Source: Sulfurovum zhangzhouensis
GTDB taxonomy: Bacteria > Campylobacterota > Campylobacteria > Campylobacterales > Sulfurovaceae
Assembly: GCF_030347965.1 (NCBI RefSeq)
Contig: NZ_JAQIBD010000003.1
Coordinates: 186,001-250,000 of the forward strand
Reading direction: 5' to 3'
Length of the DNA stretch: 64,000 bases
Below the pieces are notes generated by a model. That model ran no database searches. It was not told the origin of the DNA and worked only from the letters and a program-made list of their open reading frames with translations. The translations under genes were made by a program, and so were the position numbers. The number at the start of each line of letters is the position of its first letter. Position 1 is the stretch's first letter. Below are positions 28,377 through 36,055 of this stretch, in pieces.

Positions 28377-29450
28377 TCATTTCACTTTTTTAAAAGCCCC
28401 TATCCCAAGACCAAGAATAATTTTTCTCAGCCACTTATTGTACATTGCAGGGTATTTGAGCATTTTAAAATTAATATTTCGTTGTAATTTTTTGCTAAAA
28501 CGATCGTAATGACTCATAAAATTTGACTTATCAGTCAATAATGCTTTCGCTAATGCATAACCACTAAGCATAGCGTAGCTGATACCTTCAGCTGATGTAG
28601 GACTGATAAAACCTGCTGCTTCACCTACAAATGCAATATTACCTTCACCTAAATTGATCTCTTGACTACTATAAGGTCTTAGGATAAAACACCCCTCTTT
28701 TTTATTAGCTTTTGTAAGATCAAACCCATAGGTTCTGAGCTTCTCTTTTTGTAAATTATGATAGGTAGTTGCATCCTTGTCTTCAGGAATGGCTGAACCA
28801 AAAATAACTTGACCATCCTTTGGAATAATCCATGAGTAAAAATCACTGATCTCTTCATCAAATATCGCTACAAACTCATTGAGATCAGTGGTATTATCAA
28901 ACCATTCTTGTATTGAGATATATCGCTTTATGCTTTCTTTAGAATAAGACGGCAGTAAACGTTTTACCGTTGAGTTAGCTCCATCTGCCCCGACTATAAG
29001 GTCTGTGCTTACTTCTATCTTTTCATCAGCATTTGCAAGAGAAACGATATACCCACCGTTTTGAGAAGAAAAAGATTTGAATCGTGTTGAAAACGCATAC
29101 TCAATATCATCACCGCATAATGAAACCAACCATCTATCATACAGTTCTCTATCTACATTGATATAGTGTCTTTGATATTCTCTTTGTAAATTGTTATCGA
29201 AGTCAATGGTATTAACTGAAAACATTTGTGGATCAACCAAGATATCTTTAGGAATACTTAGCCCAAATGATGCTAAAGCTTTTTGTGCATCTGGTGCGAT
29301 CAACCCACCACAGTTTTTAACTAGTTTTTTGGGTTCTTTATCTAATGGACGTTTGTCAATCAAAAGTACACTATACTGTTCTTTGAGATACCTAGCTAGC
29401 GTTGAACCTGCAGGACCTGCACCTACAATAACCACATCGTAATGTTTCAT
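28377..29450 (-). CDS. FAD-dependent oxidoreductase, geranylgeranyl reductase-like
   Basis: The 357-residue flavoprotein has the N-terminal Rossmann motif VVIVGAGPAGSTLARYL, a CGGLIAPDA block, the mid DLIVGADGANSTVKR motif (DG) and the late FVGEAAGFISPTSAEGISYA motif that binds FAD. These belong to the PHBH-like geranylgeranyl reductase group, which saturates isoprenoid chains or acts on quinone-like substrates. The actual substrate cannot be inferred. Its ATG overlaps the preceding VanZ-like gene stop by 4 nt, and its stop abuts the SUI1 stop. Confidence 0.85.
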   Translation of the reverse strand: MKHYDVVIVGAGPAGSTLARYLKEQYSVLLIDKRPLDKEPKKLVKNCGGLIAPDAQKALASFGLSIPKDILVDPQMFSVNTIDFDNNLQREYQRHYINVDRELYDRWLVSLCGDDIEYAFSTRFKSFSSQNGGYIVSLANADEKIEVSTDLIVGADGANSTVKRLLPSYSKESIKRYISIQEWFDNTTDLNEFVAIFDEEISDFYSWIIPKDGQVIFGSAIPEDKDATTYHNLQKEKLRTYGFDLTKANKKEGCFILRPYSSQEINLGEGNIAFVGEAAGFISPTSAEGISYAMLSGYALAKALLTDKSNFMSHYDRFSKKLQRNINFKMLKYPAMYNKWLRKIILGLGIGAFKKVK

Positions 29451-29812
29451 CTTTCACCTTTAATCAATGAAAAAAATACTATTCCTATAAAATCGGCTAG
29501 CAAGTCATAAAGGTCAAACGTCCTTGAGGCGATAAAGTATTGGGAGAACTCTTCTATAGCAGCAAAAAGGAAAATAAGAATAGAACCGAGTTGTATCCGC
29601 TGCCATTTAAAAGAGAAAGATTTAAATTTGAGTCCATAGTTTAATAACAGTGCCATCATACCATACAGTAGTGCATGGGCCATCTTGTCTCCATAAGGAA
29701 TACCGCCTACAACATAAAAAGCAAAATTATAATTTGCACTATCTGCTAAAAAGATGATCCAACTGATAAAAATAAAAAAACTTAATGGTAACCAAACTCT
29801 TAAACTGAACAT
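29447..29812 (-). CDS. VanZ-like membrane protein
   Basis: The 121-residue protein has about four membrane helices. It also has VanZ-family marks: GDKMAHALLYGMMALLL, an acidic EE pair in AAIEEFSQYFIASRTFDLYDLLADFIGI, and a short basic end. The family is of unclear function. It is translated just before the flavoprotein with a 4-nt overlap. A spacer of about 190 nt separates it from the nitroreductase operon and contains the short reading frame described separately. Confidence 0.8.
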   Translation of the reverse strand: MFSLRVWLPLSFFIFISWIIFLADSANYNFAFYVVGGIPYGDKMAHALLYGMMALLLNYGLKFKSFSFKWQRIQLGSILIFLFAAIEEFSQYFIASRTFDLYDLLADFIGIVFFSLIKGER

Positions 29813-29914
29813 TCCTCATACCCCAAGAAGATTTAGGATATTGTAGCATAAGGTATTTAAATAGGATTACTCCTTATCTGGTCTTTTATCCTCAGTAAGT
29901 TTTTTAGATCATCT

Positions 29915-30025
29915 TTATCGAACATCGAATTTTTTGTAATAAATACAGCCATCAAATAACTGAGGAACCCAAGGTCCGATATTTCCAACTAAAGAAAACG
30001 GTTTATTTTCCGATCGCCAATGCAT
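29915..30025 (-). CDS. possible 36-residue peptide ORF after the SagB-like gene
   Basis: An open frame starts at ATG 30025, inside the last codons of the nitroreductase gene, and runs to TAA at 29915. The peptide contains VGNIGPWVPQLFDGCIYYKK, which looks protein-like, but the ribosome-binding site is weak (GAGATGG). It may be a real small gene, a remnant of a lost domain, or chance. Confidence 0.25.
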   Translation of the reverse strand: MHWRSENKPFSLVGNIGPWVPQLFDGCIYYKKFDVR

Positions 30026-31277
30026 ACAAAACCATCTCATCATTCTCTACAAACGCATTCACTTCATCATCATAATAGGCCCCGATCCCGCTGCATCCTA
30101 CTCCCAGGTAGTTTGATGCGATATAGAGTCTATGCCCGATAATACCGGCCTTTTGATAAAGAGCCTGATAATTGTGAGCCTTGGACGTAAGAAAAAAGGT
30201 CACTGCTCCCTTGGAAGCCAAGCTGTACTGTTCAAGGCATAAGTATCCGGCTTGTCTGGAAAAGTCTCCATACTTGATATAAGCCCCGTCTTTTTGTACT
30301 CCCAAAGGCATATCAAGTACCCGGTTAAGTACGGTATAGACCGATACCTCTTCATCGCAATCTGAAAGAATCGGCTGAGTAATCATTTCCATGATGTACG
30401 AATATTGCGCTTTCGTGATCGCACCTCCTTCAAACCCCCTCTGGGAACGTCTGTTAAAAATCGTCTCTATGAGTTTATCGCTCCTATAGTCAAACTTAGG
30501 TGCTTTAAATACTTTATGACATGCTTGGAGTGACATCGTCTCTTTATAGGCCTGTGTTATCTTCTCATTTGGCTCAAACGTTCCACTTCCTTCTACATAC
30601 GGCAATGCAAACTCCACGGCTTTGATCTTCTGCTCTTTTCTTGGGATAGCCATTGTAGCTGCAGAAAGGAAGAACTCTCTTTGCTCAAATCCGAACATCC
30701 GGTTGAGCTTCTCCTTATCAATATCATATACCATCTGTACTGCATGAGGTTTTATGAGCGCGGAAGCTTCGATACTTCCCAAAAGGTGTCCTGCATCTAA
30801 AAGACAGTAGCGCAAGGCACGGTTTTTATACTTCCAGCTTGAGCGGTAGTAGATCGCAGAGACGAAAAAAAGATAGCCATGCATTGCATGGTCATACCCC
30901 AGATACGGCTCTAATCCCTCCTCTTCACTAATCGATGCCAACAAAGAGATCGAATGGGTAGCCACTTCATAGTGGTAGATACCATCTTCTACGCCCTCCA
31001 CTCCTCTAGCCTGAAGATATAGCTCGTTAGGATAGAGAGCCCCTGCACTTGGATTGATACGCAAATAGTATTCAAAACCGGGATAGCTTTTCTTTACCGT
31101 AAGCCCTGCAATATGATAAAGGAAATTATCTTCTTTATGATCAGGATCAAGTTTACGTTTAGAATAAGTATCAGGGTAGTTTTTATAGGTAGAAGGTTGT
31201 GAGGACCAGTCAAGCTGATTTGGGTTGCTTCTTACAGATGCATAAGAGTGTTTTGTCTGTTCATGATACCAAAACAT
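30003..31277 (-). CDS. SagB/ThcOx-type double nitroreductase-domain dehydrogenase
   Basis: The 424-residue protein has two nitroreductase-like halves. The N-terminal half carries PSAGALYPNELYLQ and LDAGHLLGSIEASA, typical of SagB-type FMN dehydrogenases. The C-terminal half carries ETIFNRRSQRGFEGGAI and GIIGHRLYIASNYLGVGCSGIGAYYDDEV. SagB-type enzymes oxidise azolines in RiPP pathways, but stand-alone members of unknown substrate are common. ATG 31277 is preferred to the TTG at 31280. It overlaps the DUF309 gene by 17 nt. No RiPP cyclodehydratase is nearby. Confidence 0.82.
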   Translation of the reverse strand: MFWYHEQTKHSYASVRSNPNQLDWSSQPSTYKNYPDTYSKRKLDPDHKEDNFLYHIAGLTVKKSYPGFEYYLRINPSAGALYPNELYLQARGVEGVEDGIYHYEVATHSISLLASISEEEGLEPYLGYDHAMHGYLFFVSAIYYRSSWKYKNRALRYCLLDAGHLLGSIEASALIKPHAVQMVYDIDKEKLNRMFGFEQREFFLSAATMAIPRKEQKIKAVEFALPYVEGSGTFEPNEKITQAYKETMSLQACHKVFKAPKFDYRSDKLIETIFNRRSQRGFEGGAITKAQYSYIMEMITQPILSDCDEEVSVYTVLNRVLDMPLGVQKDGAYIKYGDFSRQAGYLCLEQYSLASKGAVTFFLTSKAHNYQALYQKAGIIGHRLYIASNYLGVGCSGIGAYYDDEVNAFVENDEMVLYALAIGK

Positions 31278-31623
31278 CAAAGACCTCTTTATGTTTCACT
31301 TTGAGTGATTCGATCTTTGCACACGCATGAGCAAATAGTTCTGCATGCTCTATGTCGGGAGTACACATCATTTTATACCGTTCATAAGAAGCGATGACCT
31401 TTTGGGCTTTTGAGGGCATATTTTTTCTATTGCGCTTTATATGTTCAAAAGTAATAGCTCCGTTGATCAGCCCTTTAACAAGATTGCTTAGAGGATGGGA
31501 GGAAAGACGCAGCGGATGCCAGGCCTCTTCAAGTACCTCATGCGCTTCAAAATACTCCTCTTCATCGAGCAGCTTCATATACTCTCTTAGCGCACCCTCA
31601 AGATCATGGTTCATCTTTAACAT
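31261..31623 (-). CDS. DUF309 family protein
   Basis: The 120-residue helical protein matches DUF309: EEYFEAHEVLEEAWHPL followed by LVKGLINGAITFEHIKR. The conserved H and E residues could bind a ligand or metal, but no function is established. The ATG overlaps the stop of the BFD-like gene by 1 nt (TAATG), GAGGA lies upstream, and its 3' end overlaps the nitroreductase start. The three genes are therefore a tight operon. Confidence 0.85.
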   Translation of the reverse strand: MLKMNHDLEGALREYMKLLDEEEYFEAHEVLEEAWHPLRLSSHPLSNLVKGLINGAITFEHIKRNRKNMPSKAQKVIASYERYKMMCTPDIEHAELFAHACAKIESLKVKHKEVFDVLVS

Positions 31624-31844
31624 TAAATATATCCTCTTTTTACCATCCCTATCGCCATTGCTATAGAGAGTCCGTCATTGTTATAGCCATCTTCCCAACA
31701 GCTTTCACAAGTATCACCGCAAACAAAGTCCGTATCATCCAGTATCTCTTGAATAGTATTGATCTTATTCTCTTTAATATATTTTGCAAGTTGTCCCAAT
31801 GTGACATCATGGCAGTAGCATATCAGTGTACTTTCATCAGGCAT
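31623..31844 (-). CDS. BFD-like [2Fe-2S] protein
   Basis: The 73-residue protein has cysteines at C9, C11, C42, C46 and C49 in a CYC...CGDTCESC pattern, like the BFD [2Fe-2S] domain of bacterioferritin-associated ferredoxin and NirB/NasB-type proteins. Its C-terminal 20 residues are an extension without cysteine. It heads the BFD-DUF309-nitroreductase operon and could supply electrons to the flavoenzyme, which is inference. It is divergent from the dksA-like gene. Confidence 0.78.
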   Translation of the reverse strand: MPDESTLICYCHDVTLGQLAKYIKENKINTIQEILDDTDFVCGDTCESCWEDGYNNDGLSIAMAIGMVKRGYI

Positions 31845-31863
31845 CAGGATATCTCCTTATTTA

Positions 31864-31871
31864 TGTATAAT
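31864..31871 (+). promoter_or_regulatory. TATAAT promoter of the dksA-like gene
   Basis: TGTATAAT lies 27 nt before the ATG in the 54-nt divergent spacer. The consensus -10 is exact; no -35 is seen. Confidence 0.55.
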
Positions 31872-31898
31872 GCCAATATAGCATATGAAGGTAAAAGT

Positions 31899-32240
31899 AT
31901 GACATCCCAAGAGAAAAAAAAGATAAAAGAGAAGATTGAGTCTGATATTGCCACACTCTTAAAACAGATCAAAACACTCGAAGAAAAGGCTGAACCTATC
32001 ACTCCGGACTGCAGCCTTGGTAGACTCACACGTCTTGAAGCGATGGGTGAGCAGCATGTCAATAATAAGATCCTTGATGAGTCCAGACTACGCCTTACAC
32101 GGCTAAAAAATGCACTCCTACGGATTGACAAACCAATGTTTGGTATCTGTATTGAGTGTGAAGAAGAGATAGGTTTTGGACGGTTGAGCATCCGTCCTGA
32201 GAGTGTACGATGTGTAGAGTGTGCGAATGCACAATCCTAA
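31899..32240 (+). CDS. DksA/TraR-family zinc-finger protein
   Basis: The 113-residue protein has an N-terminal coiled coil (about 1-75) and a C-terminal C4 zinc finger, C84-x2-C87-x17-C105-x2-C108, the spacing of DksA/TraR proteins that enter the RNA polymerase secondary channel. It is shorter than E. coli DksA. The frame is open upstream, but ATG 31899 has GAAGG 7 nt before it and the upstream extension is unlike the family. It could modulate the stringent response together with ppGpp. Confidence 0.85.
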   Translation: MTSQEKKKIKEKIESDIATLLKQIKTLEEKAEPITPDCSLGRLTRLEAMGEQHVNNKILDESRLRLTRLKNALLRIDKPMFGICIECEEEIGFGRLSIRPESVRCVECANAQS

Positions 32241-32264
32241 TAGGATATCTATATTCCAAGAAAA

Positions 32265-32918
32265 TTATAAACTCTCTATATTCCCCACTACTTTTCCTAC
32301 AATACTTACTTCATCCGGAGCCAAAACTTCCGGAGAGTAATTTTTGTTATCCGAGATAAGCTCGACCATCCCGTCTGCTCTTTGACGGATACGTTTAATA
32401 AATAGTCCGGCAGTGGTTGAAGCGATGAAGATACCGTCTTTGTTGATATTGTTCTGGGCACGGTCGACAAATACGATCGATCCATCCTGAAGGGTCGGCT
32501 CCATTGATTCACCATCCACATGGATCGCTTCAAGATCGGTATTACCAAAGCCTACCATGTTACGCATTACCTTCTCATCAATGGTGATCGTCTCATAGTT
32601 CTCATCAAAAACCTCAGCCCCGCCTCCTGCACTTGCACGGATATCAGAGAAGTAGCGTACATGAAAGAACTTCTCCGTCTCTTCTTTGAGCATATCAACC
32701 GCTTGATCAAAGAAAAGCCAGTTAACTGATATCTTTCTAAGAGCACAAAACTCCAGGATCTCTTCATAAGGGATTGAGTTACGCTTTTTCATCGTAGCAA
32801 AAGTACTTTGCGGGATATTGAGTACCTGGGCAACATCCTTATCAAAGACCTTTTTCCCCGGCATAGTTTCAGAAATCACATCTTTTAACTTCTCGATAAT
32901 TTCATTTAAAATTAACAT
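32265..32918 (-). CDS. LexA/CI-like repressor with S24 self-cleavage domain
   Basis: The 217-residue protein joins an N-terminal helix-turn-helix domain (about 1-70) to a C-terminal S24 peptidase. Ser138 lies in VDGESMEPTL and Lys175 in GLFIKRI, a spacing of 37 residues as in LexA, and a possible cleavage site AG occurs at 97-98 in RASAGGG. Self-cleavage on stress is therefore possible. GGAG precedes the ATG. The DNA-binding domain is paralogous to the small HTH protein at 5430-5666. Its target genes are not visible; it may repress itself and the divergent small ORF. Confidence 0.88.
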   Translation of the reverse strand: MLILNEIIEKLKDVISETMPGKKVFDKDVAQVLNIPQSTFATMKKRNSIPYEEILEFCALRKISVNWLFFDQAVDMLKEETEKFFHVRYFSDIRASAGGGAEVFDENYETITIDEKVMRNMVGFGNTDLEAIHVDGESMEPTLQDGSIVFVDRAQNNINKDGIFIASTTAGLFIKRIRQRADGMVELISDNKNYSPEVLAPDEVSIVGKVVGNIESL

Positions 32919-32991
32919 TTCGATCTCCTTGTTTTTTTATAGTGTGTCCTTCTAATGAGCACTTATTTTTAAATTATAGTACATTTTTTCT

Positions 32992-33018
32992 AAAAATATT
33001 ACAATTTGGGATATTTTT
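32992..33018. promoter_or_regulatory. inverted repeat in the repressor's upstream region
   Basis: AAAAATAT and ATATTTTT form 8-bp arms with an 11-bp spacer, 74 bp before the repressor ATG and 80 bp before the divergent small ORF. It could be an operator. The AT-richness makes chance symmetry possible. The rest of 32919-33097 is AT-rich and carries no gene that I can see. Confidence 0.3.
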
Positions 33019-33097
33019 ATTATATAAATCTATTTTTGAAATATTATTGAACAAGAAAGAAGTAAAAAACTTCAAAAAAATATTGGAAGGATGAAAA

Positions 33098-33208
33098 ATG
33101 AATTACAAAAGCGAAAGAAACCTTATCAATGAAGCGATCAATGCAGGATGCCAAACCGTAGCCCAACTGGCACTTTATATTAAACTACATACAAAGATAA
33201 CAGCCTAG
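33098..33208 (+). CDS. 36-residue ORF divergent from the S24 repressor
   Basis: ATG 33098 has GGAAGGA 6 nt before it. The product reads MNYKSERNLINEAINAG, then CQTVAQLALYIKLHTK and a short end. TVAQLALYIKL is helical and could be the first part of a helix-turn-helix. It is divergent from the repressor and its stop overlaps the moeA stop. It may be a Cro-like mini-regulator, a truncated gene or untranslated. No family is recognised. Confidence 0.4.
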   Translation: MNYKSERNLINEAINAGCQTVAQLALYIKLHTKITA

Positions 33209-34407
33209 TCCAAGACTAGTACTGTTACTTCATCCCCTTTTTCTTTAGATCCCTCTTCTTCCGGTGTAAAGAGCAGTGCAACATCTCCAAGCATATTGGT
33301 CAAAATCGCAGAGCTTCCTACTTTTTTATCCTTGAAGTCAATGTGATACTTTCCATCTATCAGTTTGAGGTTACATGTGGTGAACTCTGCTTTACCCGCA
33401 CGTTTTTTAAACGGTTCATCAAGTACCGCCTTAATCTTACGTAAAGCACACTTGCCTCGTTGAAGCTTCGCGATCAATGGAAGCACATAGAGCAGTGCTG
33501 TTACTGTTGAGGAGTAAGCAAAACCAGGCAATCCTACAATAAACTTGTCTTCTTTTCTTGCTACCATGATATGCTGACCAGGTTTTACACGTACCCCTTT
33601 GAAGAGCACTTCTGCCCCAAGTTCTGCAATCACATCTTTGACAAAGTCAAAATCACCTACGCTTACTCCACCTGTTGTAACAACAATATCACTCTTTTCC
33701 AGTGCTGCAGCTACAGCATCGGTGATACTTTGTTTATCATCTTTGATACATCCCATCTGAAGCGCTCTACCACCATACTTTGCAGTGATAGCTTCCAGGA
33801 TATAGTTGTTAGAACTTCTTATCTGAGCATCATTCGTCTGAGTTTGACCAAGCTCTAAAAGCTCTGAACCTGTCGAGATGATAGAAACAACCGGTTTGTC
33901 ATAAACGAGTGGACTCACTACATTGAGACTCGCCATGACACCGATCTGGGGAAAATCGATTTTTGTACCTTGAGGGATCAGTTTTTGTCCTTGGGCATAG
34001 TTCTCACCTACCTCACGAACGGCAAAACCATAAGGAACTTCCTCTTTGATAACGATCTCATCACCGTCAACCTCTACATTCTCTATAGGGATAAGCGTAT
34101 CTGCACCTATAGGCATCAATGAACCCGTAAAGGTTTTGATACAGGTACCGCCAAATACTTCCTCTTTCAACTCAGATCCTGCAGGATTGATACTTGCGAT
34201 CTTTAGTCTTCCAAGAGTGATATCCTCGTGCTTAAATGCATATCCGTCCATCGCTGAAGTCGGAAAAGCAGGAGAGTTATGATCGGCAATAATATCTTCA
34301 GCCAATACATACCCCAAACACTCCATCAAATAAAGCTTTTTTGTCTTATAATGATTGATCTGCTGATCGTCTATGATCTGCATAGATGCATCAAAATGCA
34401 TAAACAT
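33205..34407 (-). CDS. moeA: molybdopterin molybdenumtransferase MoeA
   Basis: MoeA inserts molybdate into adenylylated molybdopterin. The 400 residues show the N-terminal LAEDIIADHNSPAFPTSAMDGYA block, the central MoCF-binding domain with STGSEL and TTGGVSVGDFDFVKDV, VKPGQHIMVA and GLPGFAYSS, and a C-terminal MoeA domain IV. ATG 34407 is chosen because AAGGAT lies 5 nt upstream, whereas a longer start would add ten unlike residues. It follows moaE after 112 nt with small hairpins between them. Confidence 0.95.
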   Translation of the reverse strand: MFMHFDASMQIIDDQQINHYKTKKLYLMECLGYVLAEDIIADHNSPAFPTSAMDGYAFKHEDITLGRLKIASINPAGSELKEEVFGGTCIKTFTGSLMPIGADTLIPIENVEVDGDEIVIKEEVPYGFAVREVGENYAQGQKLIPQGTKIDFPQIGVMASLNVVSPLVYDKPVVSIISTGSELLELGQTQTNDAQIRSSNNYILEAITAKYGGRALQMGCIKDDKQSITDAVAAALEKSDIVVTTGGVSVGDFDFVKDVIAELGAEVLFKGVRVKPGQHIMVARKEDKFIVGLPGFAYSSTVTALLYVLPLIAKLQRGKCALRKIKAVLDEPFKKRAGKAEFTTCNLKLIDGKYHIDFKDKKVGSSAILTNMLGDVALLFTPEEEGSKEKGDEVTVLVLD

Positions 34408-34519
34408 AATTATCCTTCTTATTTCCATGAGAAACAAGTCTCATTCTAATTTATCTTGCTTCTACACTCAACAGTCATAAAAAAATATTCATGACTTCTT
34501 TTTGTAGAAATAGATTTTC

Positions 34520-34954
34520 TTAGTGTAAAAGGCCTGAGCCATCCATTGGCGTACTACGGTCTTCTGCGTAGATTCGTTTACCCTCTATCACATCATATTT
34601 CCAGATTGGGGCATTGGCCTTGAAGTCCTCTACAAATTCATCGATCAACTCCAGTGCCACGCGGCGTTTAGGAGAAAAAACTGCAGAGATATACGAAGAG
34701 GTATGCACCGGTACATCACCGATAGAGTGAGCCATCTTGACGATCGCTCCACGTTCTTTGGCCTTTTGCTGCCAACTTTCAAACCATGACTTCAACACCG
34801 GCTCATAGATATCAAAACTAAGTGCTTCGATATTTCCCTCAGCACGGATCGTACCGACAAAAGGGATGTAGGCACCATAGTTTGACTCTGCTTCTTCATC
34901 CAGCCAGCGCCCAAAGATCTCTTTGATATCCAATGGTCCGTGATACAATTCCAT
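34520..34954 (-). CDS. moaE: molybdopterin synthase large subunit MoaE
   Basis: MoaE with MoaD converts cPMP to molybdopterin. The 144-residue protein has GAYIPFVGTIRAE, FDIYEP, HSIGDVPVHTSSYISAVFSPKR and a late APIWKYDVIEG block, matching the family with the active-site lysines. The ATG at 34954 is preferred; an in-frame GTG lies just before it at 34957. It starts 3 nt after the moaD stop, so the subunits are translated together. Confidence 0.95.
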   Translation of the reverse strand: MELYHGPLDIKEIFGRWLDEEAESNYGAYIPFVGTIRAEGNIEALSFDIYEPVLKSWFESWQQKAKERGAIVKMAHSIGDVPVHTSSYISAVFSPKRRVALELIDEFVEDFKANAPIWKYDVIEGKRIYAEDRSTPMDGSGLLH

Positions 34955-34957
34955 CAC

Positions 34958-35179
34958 TTAACCGCCGCACACAGGAGGAAGGATCGATACCCTGTCCCCA
35001 TCTTTTAGTTCAAAGTTACGGTCATTGACCATCGTATCATTCACTGCTACAGCACACTTGCTAAGCCAAGGTGCGATAGTCTCATCTTCTTTTAGTTTTA
35101 CAGAAACATCTGCAAGCGTATCAGCCTCTATTTCGATCGGTGATTTACCGATAGGGCCTAAAAATTCTACTTTTATCAT
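34958..35179 (-). CDS. moaD: molybdopterin synthase small subunit MoaD
   Basis: MoaD is the ubiquitin-like sulfur carrier of molybdopterin synthase. The 73 residues end in the required Gly-Gly (PPVCGG) that is adenylylated by MoeB and thiocarboxylated. The beta-grasp fold is suggested by AVNDTMVNDRNFELKDGDRVSILPP. It is the first gene of moaD-moaE-moeA and is preceded by a foldable leader of about 110 nt. Confidence 0.94.
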   Translation of the reverse strand: MIKVEFLGPIGKSPIEIEADTLADVSVKLKEDETIAPWLSKCAVAVNDTMVNDRNFELKDGDRVSILPPVCGG

Positions 35180-35288
35180 ATATTTCCTTTGCTAATTTGC
35201 ACAGAAGTAAAGCTCCCATACACGCAATTATCCTTAGCGGACGGCTCACAACACTGGTGTTGCTTTAAACAGATACGCATATCCGTCT
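35180..35288 (-). promoter_or_regulatory. structured leader in front of moaD
   Basis: On the transcribed strand AGACGGATA pairs with TATCTGTTT (35288-35267, two G-U pairs) around a TGCG loop. Then CAACAC/GTGTTG pair around CA (35262-35249). A later CCGTC (in GAGCCGTCCGC) can pair with the GACGG of the first stem, so two folds compete. A -10-like TAGAAT lies just upstream at about 35300-35306. It is a candidate regulatory RNA; it does not match the Moco riboswitch consensus as I know it. Confidence 0.45.
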
Positions 35289-35353
35289 CATGTATACTAT
35301 TCTAAACACTAGCTAAGAATACTATATAAATGACGTGGATTATAAAAGTTGTT

Positions 35354-35362
35354 TGCTATAAT
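35354..35362 (+). promoter_or_regulatory. extended -10 promoter of mqnA
   Basis: TG-c-TATAAT, preceded by a T-rich stretch, lies 36 nt before the mqnA ATG. Confidence 0.6.
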
Positions 35363-35398
35363 TACGCTTAAACAGATTTTGGGAGCATATGTATATCG

Positions 35399-36049
35399 AT
35401 GTTATTTGGTTCTATCAGTTACCTTAATCTCTTACCATTTCAACTCTTTTTGAAAAAGTATCTGCGCTCTAATACCGCAAAAATGGTCTTCCGGTATAAA
35501 CGTGCTGTACCCAGTCAGATCAATGCTTCACTAAAAAGAGGTGAGGTCAACGCAGCTTTTATTTCATCCATTGAATCCAGAAAACGTCAATGTACCGATC
35601 TTGGGATCATAGCAAATAAAAAGGTTTACAGTGTCTTTGTCATCCCCGGTGACGAAGAGACTGATCCGGCTTCAGCTACCTCTAACCAGCTTGCAAAAGT
35701 TCTGGGACTCAAGGGCAAAGTACTTATCGGCGATCAGGCACTCAAATATTATCTTTCAGGCGGGGAAGGTATCGATCTGGCTGAGGCATGGTATAAAAAG
35801 AAAAAGCTTCCGTTTGTCTTTGCCCGCCTATGCTATAACCGTCACAAAAGAGACATAGAAAAGCTGGCGAAAAAATTTTCTCATACAAAAACACGGATAC
35901 CACAATATATTCTAAAAAGAGAAGCAGAAAAAAGAGGGATAACCCCTAAAGAGCTACTATGGTACCTGGAGCATATCAATTATACTATGGACTACCGGTC
36001 AAAAAGAGCATTGAAGCTTTTTTTAACACATGCTCATAAAACACGTTAA
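35399..36049 (+). CDS. mqnA: chorismate dehydratase MqnA (futalosine pathway)
   Basis: MqnA dehydrates chorismate to 3-enolpyruvylbenzoate, the first step of futalosine-dependent menaquinone synthesis, the route used by Campylobacterota. The 216-residue periplasmic-binding-like fold shows FGSISYLNLLPFQLF, a NAAFISSIES region, GKVLIGDQAL and the late ELLWYLEHINYTMD block. ATG 35399 fits the family start, but the nearest GGGAG lies 13 nt away and is better placed for an out-of-frame ATG at 35389 opening a 12-codon ORF. The coupling could be regulatory. Confidence 0.92.
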   Translation: MLFGSISYLNLLPFQLFLKKYLRSNTAKMVFRYKRAVPSQINASLKRGEVNAAFISSIESRKRQCTDLGIIANKKVYSVFVIPGDEETDPASATSNQLAKVLGLKGKVLIGDQALKYYLSGGEGIDLAEAWYKKKKLPFVFARLCYNRHKRDIEKLAKKFSHTKTRIPQYILKREAEKRGITPKELLWYLEHINYTMDYRSKRALKLFLTHAHKTR

Positions 36050-36055
36050 ATCGGG

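Noticed and set aside
35180-35300. Moco riboswitch before moaD
   Set aside because: Position fits, but I cannot match the known consensus. It is kept only as an unassigned structured leader.
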